A DNA stretch of 27,112 nucleotides from DAISIL01 sp036822015 (GCA_036822015.1 DAISIL010000045.1:1-27112), one strand, 5' to 3'. Positions 1-7,411 are shown, counted from the stretch's first letter. Translations and numbers: made by a program. The notes: generated by a model not told the origin, from the sequence alone.

Positions 1-511
1 GCGAAGAGCCAAGAACGTATTGATAGTATCCCCATTGATCTTGCGAGCCAACAGCAGACCATGACGGGGGTTGGCCAATAGAAAATAGATATAGTTTGTA
101 CAAACCCAAAACAGCACTGACTAAACCAATAACAAATGATGTTTTAATTACAATTCCTAAGTATTTACTAAAATCACCTCTGTTTTTGATCGCGTCATTT
201 AAAATAAAAGAAAAAAGAGTCCACCAAAGTATATTAAATAATTCACCTCTGACCATTTCTATATCCAGATGACGCAGTGCATGAAGTACGTGTATGAGAA
301 TTGTAGCGTAAATTAAATACGCATAACGTATAGGTGCAAAACCTTTTCGGCGGTAAGCGTAATTGAAAATATTTACGGCTAACATAATTTGGATCATCCG
401 AACGGATTGCAAGGAAACGACCATAGATAAGGTCATTTCCCCAATAAGTATAGCGGTAATAAAACCACCGAAAATTATGTTAAATTTTGATATGGAGAAG
501 TAGAGTCGCAA
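1..511 (-). CDS. Partial polytopic membrane protein, O-antigen ligase/polymerase-like
   Basis: This frame is open on the minus strand from 544 to the left edge, so the C-terminal part lies outside the window. The visible product is highly hydrophobic. It has predicted helices around the segments IIFGGFITAILIGE, YLIYATILIHVL and SFVIGLVSAVLGLYKLYLFS, plus a stretch VVSLQSVRMIQIML. That pattern resembles the N-terminal half of O-antigen ligase/polymerase (Wzy/WaaL-like) proteins, which join or polymerise surface polysaccharide units in the inner membrane. The start is uncertain. The first in-frame ATG is at 434-436, but the hydrophobic helix coded just upstream suggests an earlier start, possibly TTG at 509-511 (used here). 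The region is markedly A+T-rich compared with the rest of the window. It is divergent from the recombinase gene. The family call rests on hydropathy pattern and resemblance only; another polysaccharide membrane protein is possible. Confidence 0.55.
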   Translation of the reverse strand, partial: MRLYFSISKFNIIFGGFITAILIGEMTLSMVVSLQSVRMIQIMLAVNIFNYAYRRKGFAPIRYAYLIYATILIHVLHALRHLDIEMVRGELFNILWWTLFSFILNDAIKNRGDFSKYLGIVIKTSFVIGLVSAVLGLYKLYLFSIGQPPSWSAVGSQDQWGYYQYVLGSS

Positions 512-612
512 ATAAAAATTTGATTTTAATTTAGCATGTAAAGTTCACGGGAAAAAAGGAATTATGCAAATGCAAAAGCGTTTTTGTTAGGTGTAATTTA
601 ATTGAAATCCAA

Positions 613-654
613 TTTTAACAATTTACGCAAATGTATATTTGCGAACTGTTAAAA
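613..654. repeat. Interrupted palindrome, dif-like geometry, upstream of recombinase
   Basis: The outer arms TTTTAACA (613-620) and TGTTAAAA (647-654) are exact inverse complements. The inner arms CGCAAA (626-631) and TTTGCG (638-643) are inverted around the hexamer TGTATA (632-637). The spacers between outer and inner arms are 5 and 3 nt. A 6-bp centre between inverted arms of about 11 bp is the layout of Xer core sites, and TGTATA is the centre of the E. coli dif site. The site is 20 nt from the ATG of a tyrosine recombinase. It could instead be an operator for that gene, or simply the result of two back-to-back promoter boxes. The repeat is seen directly; its role is inferred. Confidence 0.6.
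628..641. promoter_or_regulatory. Overlapping divergent -7 boxes for the membrane protein and recombinase genes
   Basis: TATATTTG at 634-641 on the plus strand and TACATTTG (complement of 628-635) on the minus strand both fit the Bacteroidota -7 consensus TAnnTTTG, and they share two bases. The plus box would give a leader of about 25 nt for the recombinase. No good TTTG -33 element was found at the usual distance for either. The boxes sit inside the palindrome, so a protein binding there would affect both genes. Confidence 0.4.
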
Positions 655-673
655 TTATGACTAACTTTCTGGC

Positions 674-1807
674 ATGAAACCCGTTACCTATACCGAAGGG
701 CAAGCCATGGGTCTCCATGAAGTCCTGGCACACTACGAAAACTGGCTCCCTCGACCCAACAACTACGTTCGAATTGCCCGACAATATCTCGAGTTCTTGA
801 TCGAAAAAGACTTCTCGATCAACGCCCTTAGTGCCGAGCGTTTTGTGGCCCAACGCTCCCTTTCTTATCACTCCGCCATCAAAAAGTTTTTACAATTTGC
901 AGCACAATCAGAAATCAAGCGGGTTTATCCCGACGAACGCCCCAAATACAGCGGGCATCCTACCGTGCTGCGCTTCCTAGCCGAGAGCCAGCTCCGCCCC
1001 AACAGCAAAGACACCTACGCCAAGGCACTCGATGAGCTATACAAATTTTTGGAAAGCCAGCAATTACCTTTTAACCGCATAAGCGTTTTAAAATTTATCG
1101 AATATCACCAAGCCCAGCAGCATAGCCCCTACACCATCAATACTTACCTGGCCGCGATACGGCGATATGTGGGTTTTTGTATCGTTAGGCGCGAACAACT
1201 CAACATCTCCGAAGACATCGCCAACCACCTGCGAGATATTGTCAGTATCCGAAGCCTCCAACTCGGCGGAACGGTACGCACTTACACCAAAGATAGCCTG
1301 ACGGCCGAAGAGCGCGATTTCCTGCTTTCGGTGATCGACAATCCCCGAGATCGACTGATTATTGGACTGATGGCTTACCAGGGCTTGCGATCGGTGGAGG
1401 TAATCCGCCTGGATTGGGATGATTTTAAGAAATTTAGCGGGAAAAAATACATCGCCGTCCTGGGCAAAGGACGCAACGAAAAAGAGTTTATCCCCCTGCT
1501 TGTCCATACCGAAGAACTCCTGAAGCAGTACCGAGAGGTGTCCGAACGCCGAAAAGGGCAACTCTTTGATTTTCAGACTACGGCCATGATCCGAAGAATC
1601 ACCAACCACTGGCTTACCCTCTCTGGTCTCAAACGCGATAAACTTTCTGCCCATAGCCTACGCCATACGACCGCCCAGCTCATGCTCGATCAGGGCATCC
1701 CTAAGGAGATGGTACAACGTTTTTTACGCCACAAATCTGTGGCTACCACAAGCCTCTATACGGCCAAGCAAGAGGATCGCGTCTTTTTATCCTTTGATTT
1801 TGGCTAA
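674..1807 (+). CDS. Tyrosine recombinase (Xer/integrase family)
   Basis: This is a DNA strand-exchange enzyme of the tyrosine recombinase family, 377 residues, longer than typical XerC/XerD (about 300). The full catalytic set can be seen: Arg239 in QGLRSVEV, Lys265 in the VLGKGRNEKE hairpin, His327 and Arg330 in SAHSLRHTTA, His353 in RFLRHKSVATT, and the nucleophile Tyr362 in SLYT. Residues 100-170 look like the SAM-like core-binding domain. Residues 13-80 look like a second, divergent copy of such a helical domain, which explains the extra length. The gene ends tail-to-tail with metZ with 21 nt of overlap. The upstream palindrome could be its target or operator. It may be a dedicated integrase or a chromosomal Xer-like protein; no other mobile-element genes are visible next to it. 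Family assignment is firm, role is not. Confidence 0.9.
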   Translation: MKPVTYTEGQAMGLHEVLAHYENWLPRPNNYVRIARQYLEFLIEKDFSINALSAERFVAQRSLSYHSAIKKFLQFAAQSEIKRVYPDERPKYSGHPTVLRFLAESQLRPNSKDTYAKALDELYKFLESQQLPFNRISVLKFIEYHQAQQHSPYTINTYLAAIRRYVGFCIVRREQLNISEDIANHLRDIVSIRSLQLGGTVRTYTKDSLTAEERDFLLSVIDNPRDRLIIGLMAYQGLRSVEVIRLDWDDFKKFSGKKYIAVLGKGRNEKEFIPLLVHTEELLKQYREVSERRKGQLFDFQTTAMIRRITNHWLTLSGLKRDKLSAHSLRHTTAQLMLDQGIPKEMVQRFLRHKSVATTSLYTAKQEDRVFLSFDFG

Positions 1808-2962
1808 GGCTTGCTCGATGTCCTGGGCGATGTCCTCGATATACTCCAAACCTACCGATAGGCGCAATAAACCATCCGTGATGCCGACCTGCTGCCGCTC
1901 TTCGGGGGTGAGCTTGGCGTGCGTTGTGGTGGCCGGATGCGTGATGATGCTGCGTGTGTCGCCCAAATTCGAGCTACGGGAGATGACCTGCAAGGCATCC
2001 AAAAACTGTATGGCTCCGGTCAGACCGCTTTTGAGCGTAAGGGTCAGCAGTCCACCCCCTTGGCGCATTTGCTCTTGGGCAAGGGCGTACTGCGGATGAT
2101 TAGGCAGATGTGGATACTTGACCGCTGCGATGGCCGGATGATCCGCAAACCGCTGGGCTAGGGTAAGGGCGTTGGTACAATGCCGATCCATGCGAACGGC
2201 TAATGTTTCAAGGCTTTTAGAAAGTATCCAGGCATTGAAAGGCGACATGGCTGGACCAGTATGTCGTGCCAAAAATCGCACTTCCTCAATATGTTCCTGA
2301 CTACCCAAAACTGCTCCGCCGAGTACTCGTCCCTGCCCGTCGATGAACTTGGTTGCCGAGTGGGTGATGATATGCGCCCCCCATTGCTTGGGGTTTTGGA
2401 GATAAGGCGTAGCGAAGCAATTATCCACATTCAGGATCAGGTTATGTGCTTGAGCGAGCCTGCCCAGGAAACCCAAATCCAAAATATCTAAGCCTGGATT
2501 GGAGGGGCTTTCCACAAAAATCATTCGGGTATTGGGCTGTATGAGGTGTTCCCAGTTGTGGAGGTCTTGCCAGTCGGCGTAGGTGTGCGTGATGCCCCAG
2601 CGCGGGAGGAGTTGGGTAAGTATCTGATGTGTAGAACCAAAGAGCGCACGAGAGGCCAGGATATGATCGCCTGATCGAACAAAAGCAGCGATACTCATAA
2701 ACATCGCCGCCATACCGGAGGCTGTCGCGATACCATCTTCGGTTCCCTCCAACAGGCAGAGCTTTTGGATAAACTCATCGGTGTTGGGGTTGGAGTAGCG
2801 TGAGTAGATATTGCCTTGCTGCTCACCCGTAAAGCGTGCGCGGGCCTCCTCTGCCGACGAAAAGACAAAGCTAGAAGTGGCAAAGATCGGGCTAGAGTGT
2901 TCTTGTTGTTCCGAGCGCGGCGTTTGGGTACGGATGGCTTGGGTTTCAAAATGTAGCGGCAT
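1787..2962 (-). CDS. metZ: O-succinylhomoserine sulfhydrylase
   Basis: This is a PLP enzyme of the Cys/Met metabolism (trans-sulfuration) family, 391 residues, the normal length. It probably makes homocysteine from O-succinylhomoserine and sulfide in the cytoplasmic methionine pathway. Lys205 in HSATKFIDGQGRVLGG is the PLP Schiff-base lysine, and the FIDGQGRVLGG context is characteristic of MetZ rather than of cystathionine synthase or lyase. Other family marks are YSRYSNP at 53-59 and TASGMAA at 80-86, both of which bind the cofactor phosphate, and Asp180 in NVDNCFATP, which pairs with the pyridine nitrogen. Its ATG lies inside the end of the upstream TPR gene (17-nt overlap, different frame), so translation is probably coupled. 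A cystathionine gamma-synthase-like activity cannot be excluded. Confidence 0.88.
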   Translation of the reverse strand: MPLHFETQAIRTQTPRSEQQEHSSPIFATSSFVFSSAEEARARFTGEQQGNIYSRYSNPNTDEFIQKLCLLEGTEDGIATASGMAAMFMSIAAFVRSGDHILASRALFGSTHQILTQLLPRWGITHTYADWQDLHNWEHLIQPNTRMIFVESPSNPGLDILDLGFLGRLAQAHNLILNVDNCFATPYLQNPKQWGAHIITHSATKFIDGQGRVLGGAVLGSQEHIEEVRFLARHTGPAMSPFNAWILSKSLETLAVRMDRHCTNALTLAQRFADHPAIAAVKYPHLPNHPQYALAQEQMRQGGGLLTLTLKSGLTGAIQFLDALQVISRSSNLGDTRSIITHPATTTHAKLTPEERQQVGITDGLLRLSVGLEYIEDIAQDIEQALAKIKG

Positions 2963-3896
2963 ATTTTTTCTTTTTGGCTGTATCGTTTATTTGTTCACAA
3001 ATCGTGAGTAAGTAAGGACGAACTGCGTCAGGTGTCTTTGTTTTGGCGAAAGCTGCCTCAAAAAGCGGCAGGGCTTTGGTGTAATGCCGACGGACCTGGT
3101 CAGCGTCCGCCCCTGCTTGTTGTGCCTCCTGGGCTTGTTGCCAGTGGAGCAGCCCATAGCGAAAATAAACGATGTAGGGCGCGTTTTCCGATTGCGTTAG
3201 GCGTTCATACACCTCCCTTGCCTGGGTGTATTTCTTTTGTTGGGTCAAGACATGCGCATACTGCATCTGCAAGGAAAGGTTGTTGGGCTGCGTATGGAGG
3301 CGTTTTTCAAAAAAATCCAATACCTCCGTTTCGTAGCCTGGCGTGCGGTTCATTAAGTCTAGTCGCAGTTGTTCGAGATCATGGGAGGGCTTCTGGAGGT
3401 ATGCCTGGGCTTTCTCGAGGAGGATGATTTCTTCTTGTAGGTTAGGCGCAATGTTGAATGCGTCGCTCTGTTTCATCAGCATGCGGGCATAGACCCAATC
3501 TTGAAAGAAGCGAACCAGGCTTAGGTCGGGGAGTGGCGAAGCAAAGCGAGCATCTAGTTCTTTCTTGGCTGCCTGCCCGTACCGATCCGCGCTCATCCAT
3601 TCCCCTGCCCGTTGAGCAATGCCCACCAAATACGTTAGGTGTAACAAATTAGGATCAGGATGTTTGCTGGCTATCCCGAGAAGTTGCCCAAAATCATCCT
3701 GCTGTTCTGCCTGTGTAGCGTATGCCTTGTTTATGAGCGTCTTGTAAGTGTCCTGGGTATAGGTTTGTATCCAGTTAGCACAGGCACTTAGGATGGCTGC
3801 ATCGGCTTTGGCGATGTTTTCTGGGCTGCAATCAGCAATTTGTGCCTGTGCTACATGTGTAAAAAAAGTCAAAAATAATACAATTATCAAGCGCAT
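2946..3896 (-). CDS. Secreted TPR-type protein of unknown function
   Basis: The product has 316 residues. Residues 1-19 form a signal peptide (basic start, LIIVLFLTFF core, cleavage near AQAQ). The mature protein is helical. Two helix pairs resembling tetratricopeptide repeats are seen near residues 195-240 (for example LSLQMQYAHVLTQQKKYTQA) and 243-285 (a repeat-like ALPLFEAAFAK at the end). It is therefore probably a periplasmic or membrane-associated scaffold. The Cys residues near 23 and 38 of the precursor might form a disulfide. It sits between a secreted PepSY-like gene 33 nt upstream and metZ, which it overlaps by 17 nt, on the same strand. No enzymatic motif is recognised. Confidence 0.75.
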   Translation of the reverse strand: MRLIIVLFLTFFTHVAQAQIADCSPENIAKADAAILSACANWIQTYTQDTYKTLINKAYATQAEQQDDFGQLLGIASKHPDPNLLHLTYLVGIAQRAGEWMSADRYGQAAKKELDARFASPLPDLSLVRFFQDWVYARMLMKQSDAFNIAPNLQEEIILLEKAQAYLQKPSHDLEQLRLDLMNRTPGYETEVLDFFEKRLHTQPNNLSLQMQYAHVLTQQKKYTQAREVYERLTQSENAPYIVYFRYGLLHWQQAQEAQQAGADADQVRRHYTKALPLFEAAFAKTKTPDAVRPYLLTICEQINDTAKKKKYAATF

Positions 3897-3929
3897 CTGT
3901 TGTTTGTTATTGGTCTGCTTACTAAACGT

Positions 3930-4370
3930 TTAACGAAAGCCGTTTAGCGCATCAGCATCAAGGGATTCCTCGGATCGAAAGCCACCATCTCCATCAAAGG
4001 TGATGCTTTTGCTCCCCGAATTGGCTTTGAAGAGCGTTGTTCCGCCCGCTTCTACGCGCCAAAAGTCTTTGAAGTCCTCACCGGCATATTTTACTTTTAA
4101 GTAGTCGCGAATGGACTCGGGGGCATCAGTGGCCGCTACGACGAACATCGTCGTTAGGCAAGTGCCGCTTGCATCGAAGGTAGCCTTGGCCGCTTGATTG
4201 CCCAACTTAAACATCAGGATGTGCTGCCCGCCGCTAGCGATGTAGTTGAGCAGTTGGGCGCCGCTGAATTTTGCCTTGAAAGCATCGGAAACCTGTTGGG
4301 GTGGCTCTTGTGAAAAAGCCATCGTGCTGAAGTGCGCTACGCACAAGAAAACAAGCAAGTATTTTTTCAT
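3930..4370 (-). CDS. Secreted PepSY-like (BLIP-fold) protein
   Basis: The product is a small exported protein of 146 residues with a clear signal peptide (KKYLLVFLCVAHFSTMAFSQ). The mature part has two similar halves. The first reads VSDAFKAKFSGAQLLNYIAS, followed by strand-forming segments such as HILMFKLGNQAAKATFDASG. The second reads IRDYLKVKYAGEDFKDFWRVE, followed by GTTLFKANSGSKSITFDGDG. An amphipathic helix followed by strands ending in a 'FDxxG' turn is typical of PepSY-like / beta-lactamase-inhibitor-like proteins, common and mostly uncharacterised in the Bacteroidota periplasm. It is first in a probable three-gene minus-strand operon, with a TAnnTTTG box 53 nt upstream. Family call is moderate; a ligand is unknown. 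Confidence 0.65.
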   Translation of the reverse strand: MKKYLLVFLCVAHFSTMAFSQEPPQQVSDAFKAKFSGAQLLNYIASGGQHILMFKLGNQAAKATFDASGTCLTTMFVVAATDAPESIRDYLKVKYAGEDFKDFWRVEAGGTTLFKANSGSKSITFDGDGGFRSEESLDADALNGFR

Positions 4371-4407
4371 GGGATAGGAGAAGTTTAGGCTATGTACAAC
4401 AAAAACG

Positions 4408-4415
4408 TATTTTTG
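4408..4415 (+). promoter_or_regulatory. -7 box for the porin gene
   Basis: TATTTTTG fits TAnnTTTG. A near-consensus -33 element TTTA at 4384-4387 lies 20 nt upstream. Transcription would start near 4422, about 48 nt before the porin ATG at 4470. Confidence 0.5.
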
Positions 4416-4422
4416 GTTGCAA

Positions 4423-4430
4423 CAAAAGTA
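4423..4430 (-). promoter_or_regulatory. -7 box for the PepSY-TPR-metZ operon
   Basis: Read on the minus strand this is TACTTTTG, an exact TAnnTTTG match, giving a leader of about 45 nt before the ATG at 4370. It lies only 7 nt from the plus-strand porin box, so the two promoters overlap and may compete. Confidence 0.5.
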
Positions 4431-4469
4431 AAAAAAATGGCTTAGTAGAGATAAAAGAGGCTCCCAAAT

Positions 4470-5717
4470 ATGTGTACTTCATGTAATCTCCACAAAAGTA
4501 ACATTTTTTACGTACTTCTTGTTCTTTTTTTTCTGCTCCCAACCTGGGGAAAATGCCAAAGACCGCCAGCCATTGATTCGGTCATCAAAACGATTCGTCC
4601 CTTTTTGATGCTGCAAAGCTGGGGCGTTTATACGCGCAATGAGCAGATTGCCAGCGGAACGCCTGCTGTGCTGATGCCGGTGGATGATCGGGCTAATTTT
4701 TTCTTTCGGCGGGCGCGTTTGGGCTTCAAAGGAGAGCCGCAATATCGGATACGTTATACGTTGGTGCTTTTTTATGATAACCTGGGAAAAGATGAACTAA
4801 CGGGCGTGCGCGGTACGGGCAACAACGAAGCCATTTTTGGTATCTGGGATGCTTTCGTACAATGGAAAGTCTTTGCTAACCAGGACTATCTCAACTTGAC
4901 GGCGGGCTATTTTCGTCCGCAGGTAAGCCGCGAAAACTTGACCTCTGCCTGGGAGGTCAATTCGTTTGAAAAAGCCGTTTCGCAGCTCTACGTGCGTAGG
5001 CATCTGGTGGAACGCAACCACGGACGAGCCAGCGGCATCAATTTAGGAGGGCTAAGGCTTGGCACCAACAGCAGTTGGTATTACAACCTCGGCGTTTTTA
5101 ATACCACCAACACCAGCACCGATCCAGCCACGATTGGCAATAGCAGCGGCATCCGTTGGAGTCCCCTTTGGGCTGGGCGCATCTCGTTCAGTTATGGAGA
5201 CCCCGAGATGACCCAGTACTCGGTGGCGCATGAGATCAATTATTACAACCAAAGGCGAGGACTGACCTGGTCATGGTATGCGGCACACCAGGGAGCTACG
5301 GATTTGTTTATGCGCTCACAAATCATCGGAACAGACCTGCTATTTAATTTTGATAACCTCAACCTAGATGCCGAAATCAACCGACTTTACCGCCGATACA
5401 CCCACGGACGAAGGCAGGCCTACGCCGGGCATATTCGCGGTGGCATCAACATCGACCTTTCTCCTAAATTTTTGTTGGAACCCGCCTTCATGTGGTCTTT
5501 CTTTCGATCCAATCAGGTAGCCACGGGCAATGCCTTCACGGGACGCGACCAGACCTGGGATGTCGGATTGAACTTCTATTGGCAAAAAACCCGCTTCAAA
5601 ACCAATATCCACTACGTCTGGCAGGCCGGCAAGGGCAACAACCTCTACACCCAACAAAACGGACGACAGGTAGCCAAGGGCGATTACCTCGGGCTTGGCT
5701 TGCAATTCATTATCTAA
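4470..5717 (+). CDS. Outer-membrane porin, phosphate-selective porin O/P-like
   Basis: The product is a 415-residue beta-barrel protein. The first 29 residues contain a signal peptide (core IFYVLLVLFFLLPTW). The mature part consists of alternating aromatic/polar strands, for example RARLGFKGEPQYRIRYTLVL and the closing strand YLGLGLQFII, with a C-terminal aromatic-hydrophobic end as expected for outer-membrane barrels. The order RRARLGFKG, then WDAFVQWKVF and LNLTAGYFRPQVSREN, resembles the OprO/OprP porin family, which lets anions or small solutes across the outer membrane. Start choice: the ATG at 4470 leads straight into the signal peptide, though its first 9 residues are longer than usual. 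The 3' end overlaps the convergent next gene by 4 nt. The substrate cannot be inferred. Confidence 0.7.
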   Translation: MCTSCNLHKSNIFYVLLVLFFLLPTWGKCQRPPAIDSVIKTIRPFLMLQSWGVYTRNEQIASGTPAVLMPVDDRANFFFRRARLGFKGEPQYRIRYTLVLFYDNLGKDELTGVRGTGNNEAIFGIWDAFVQWKVFANQDYLNLTAGYFRPQVSRENLTSAWEVNSFEKAVSQLYVRRHLVERNHGRASGINLGGLRLGTNSSWYYNLGVFNTTNTSTDPATIGNSSGIRWSPLWAGRISFSYGDPEMTQYSVAHEINYYNQRRGLTWSWYAAHQGATDLFMRSQIIGTDLLFNFDNLNLDAEINRLYRRYTHGRRQAYAGHIRGGINIDLSPKFLLEPAFMWSFFRSNQVATGNAFTGRDQTWDVGLNFYWQKTRFKTNIHYVWQAGKGNNLYTQQNGRQVAKGDYLGLGLQFII

Positions 5718-6265
5718 TGTGATTTGACCAGCTTACGGATATTACCCGAAACGGGAGCAATGTTGATCTTGCCTCGGCCTTCGGAGACATAAAAAATGTA
5801 CTGGCTGTTTTGTCCGATCAGATACACCGGTACGCTATCGGAGGCATTCGCAAAATACACCACATAGTTAGGTGTAAAATCATCATCTGTTATCCGGTTT
5901 TTCAGCGATGCCCCGCCGCCCAGCCCTGCCCCCAGGTACATCGAAAAAACGATGAGTGCCACTACGGCCAGGGAGGCGTTTGTACCCGCTAATCCTAAAA
6001 ACAGGGGGGCTTTTCCCTGTTCAATCGCCTTTCGATGCAAAAGTTTAGAAAATTGTAGCATCAGGACAATCACCCCAACGATCAGAATCGGCACGATAGG
6101 CTTGCTGGCCAGAAACACCAACGGACTCAACAGGACATCCAGGATACCCGTGTATTGCATGATGTTGATGCCCACAAAGCCATAATACAAGGTATCTCGA
6201 ATGATCCCCAAAAGGAGCAGGTATAAGTAACCCAACGATAAGTAGTCCTGGATGCTACGCGGCAT
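5714..6265 (-). CDS. Membrane protein of unknown function, about three helices
   Basis: The product has 183 residues and I do not recognise a family. It has hydrophobic segments at about residues 8-30, 45-72 (KPIVPILIVGVIVLMLQF) and 87-113 (SLAVVALIVFSMYLGAGLGGG). A soluble C-terminal tail of about 65 residues follows, with strand-like pieces (VPVYLIGQNSQYIFYVSEG) that may be a small periplasmic or cytoplasmic beta domain. The gene is convergent with the porin (4-nt overlap) and its start is 32 nt from the first base of the next plus-strand reading frame, divergent from pssA. No catalytic motif is visible. Confidence 0.6.
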   Translation of the reverse strand: MPRSIQDYLSLGYLYLLLLGIIRDTLYYGFVGINIMQYTGILDVLLSPLVFLASKPIVPILIVGVIVLMLQFSKLLHRKAIEQGKAPLFLGLAGTNASLAVVALIVFSMYLGAGLGGGASLKNRITDDDFTPNYVVYFANASDSVPVYLIGQNSQYIFYVSEGRGKINIAPVSGNIRKLVKSH

Positions 6266-6304
6266 GGATTTTTAACGCAGCGCGTTCCTTTTTTGTTATG
6301 CCTC

Positions 6305-6334
6305 TTTGGTTTTCTTCAAAGGATTGTATCTTTG
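6305..6334 (+). promoter_or_regulatory. pssA promoter with both elements
   Basis: TTTG at 6305-6308 (-33) and TATCTTTG at 6327-6334 (-7) are separated by 18 nt, the best full match to the Bacteroidota promoter in the window. The predicted transcription start is near 6341, so the pssA message has a leader of only a few bases. This rules against the in-frame ATG at 6298, which lies upstream of the promoter. Confidence 0.65.
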
Positions 6335-6345
6335 GCGGACAAACG

Positions 6346-7008
6346 ATGAAAAAAGAAATCCCCAATCTGCTGACCTTATCCAATCTACTCTGTGGCTGTC
6401 TGGGTATTTGGCAAATTCACACGGGCAATTCACGTTATGCGCTATATGCTTTGGGGGCATCTTTGGTTTTCGACTTTCTGGATGGTGCTGTGGCTAGGGC
6501 TTTGCGGGTTTCTTCGCCTTTGGGCAAAGAGCTGGACTCGCTGGCTGATATGGTGAGCTTCGGGGTGATGCCTGGTTTGTTGGTCTTTGTTTATCTGGAT
6601 GCTCGGCTGGGCGCGATGTGGGCGCAGGTAGCTTGGTTGATTCCGCTGCTTTCGGCGTATCGTTTGGCACAGTTCAACATCGACACCGCACAAAGCGAAC
6701 ATTTTTTGGGCTTGCCTACACCTGCTCATGCGGCATTTTGGGTGCCTTTGCCGTGGCTTGCAGAGGGCTTGGTGCCGGTAGGCTTGGTGTTTGGGGCTAG
6801 TCTGGTAATGCCGGTTTTGCTTGTGTTGCGCTTTCCACTTTTTTCTTTGAAGTTCAAGCGTTTTTCGTGGCAAGATAACGAGATACGCTGGGTTTTTCTG
6901 CTGCTGCTGGTAGGCACGTTGGCCTTAGGCGGTATCGCTTGGATACCGCCTTTGGTGGTGGCTTATGTGTTGCTTTCGCTGGTTTTCCCGCCCGATCGGT
7001 CAGCTTAG
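6346..7008 (+). CDS. pssA: CDP-diacylglycerol-serine O-phosphatidyltransferase
   Basis: The enzyme makes phosphatidylserine from CDP-diacylglycerol and serine in the inner membrane, the first step to phosphatidylethanolamine. It has 220 residues. The CDP-alcohol phosphotransferase signature is complete: Asp46-Gly47, Ala50-Arg51, Gly60, Asp64 and Asp68 (in DGAVARALRVSSPLGKELDS and the LAD that follows). Several transmembrane helices surround it. The N-terminus KKEIPNLLTLSNLLCGCLG is typical of Bacteroidota PssA and supports the ATG at 6346. An ATG at 6298 is in frame, but lies before the promoter. The signature alone does not exclude phosphatidylglycerophosphate synthase, but the N-terminus favours PssA. 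The gene ends 1 nt from the convergent acidic-tailed protein gene. Confidence 0.85.
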   Translation: MKKEIPNLLTLSNLLCGCLGIWQIHTGNSRYALYALGASLVFDFLDGAVARALRVSSPLGKELDSLADMVSFGVMPGLLVFVYLDARLGAMWAQVAWLIPLLSAYRLAQFNIDTAQSEHFLGLPTPAHAAFWVPLPWLAEGLVPVGLVFGASLVMPVLLVLRFPLFSLKFKRFSWQDNEIRWVFLLLLVGTLALGGIAWIPPLVVAYVLLSLVFPPDRSA

Positions 7009-7009
7009 G

Positions 7010-7339
7010 TTAATCCTGGTCATCGTCTGCTTGATCGAAGGAGTCTCCGTCCCATTTGAGGTTGTCTTCGCTGTCTTCGTCGTCGTCGCTGCTGTCGTCG
7101 TCGGATTCTTGGGCGGCCAGCTCTTCGAGTTTTTGACGAAGTTGTACGCTCATCTTAACCAAATAAATGGTATCTTCGGTCTCGATAGGCACGGCAGAGA
7201 TCAGATCGCCCTGAGCGTTCCTGAACCGGATCATGGAGGATTCATATTCTCCGTTATAGCGTTGCTCTAAGGCTTCGATGAGGGCTGGGGTGAGGTTGCG
7301 GTAATCGACGATACGTCGTTGTTTGCTGATCACGTTCAT
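7010..7339 (-). CDS. Small conserved-looking protein with acidic tail
   Basis: The product has 109 residues from the ATG at 7337-7339, preferred over an ATG six codons upstream because MNVISKQRRIVDYRNLTPAL looks like a natural beginning. Residues 1-70 are a compact mixed domain (helix NLTPALIEALEQRY, strands SSMIRFRNAQGDLISAVPIE). Residues 71 to the end are very acidic, with runs of Asp, Ser and Glu. Such tails occur on nucleic-acid mimics or on proteins binding basic partners, but this is only a possibility. I do not recognise a named family. It is convergent with pssA (1-nt gap) and divergent from the glycosyltransferase. Confidence 0.6.
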   Translation of the reverse strand: MNVISKQRRIVDYRNLTPALIEALEQRYNGEYESSMIRFRNAQGDLISAVPIETEDTIYLVKMSVQLRQKLEELAAQESDDDSSDDDEDSEDNLKWDGDSFDQADDDQD

Positions 7340-7411
7340 GAGGCTATGGTTAATCAAAGTGGAGTAAAAGAGATTTTATCGCAAAAAAAGGATTTACAGC
7401 CCAAAAAGTTC

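Noticed and set aside
1088..1654. 188-codon minus-strand frame inside the recombinase gene
   Set aside because: Antisense to a gene with all catalytic residues; the translation shows no family features.
3032..3427. Plus-strand frame of 131 codons opposite the TPR gene
   Set aside because: The minus strand gives a signal peptide and TPR-type helices; this frame is Pro/Gly/Arg-rich and looks like an antisense shadow.
6298..6345. Upstream ATG for pssA
   Set aside because: It precedes the predicted promoter, and the family N-terminus begins at 6346.
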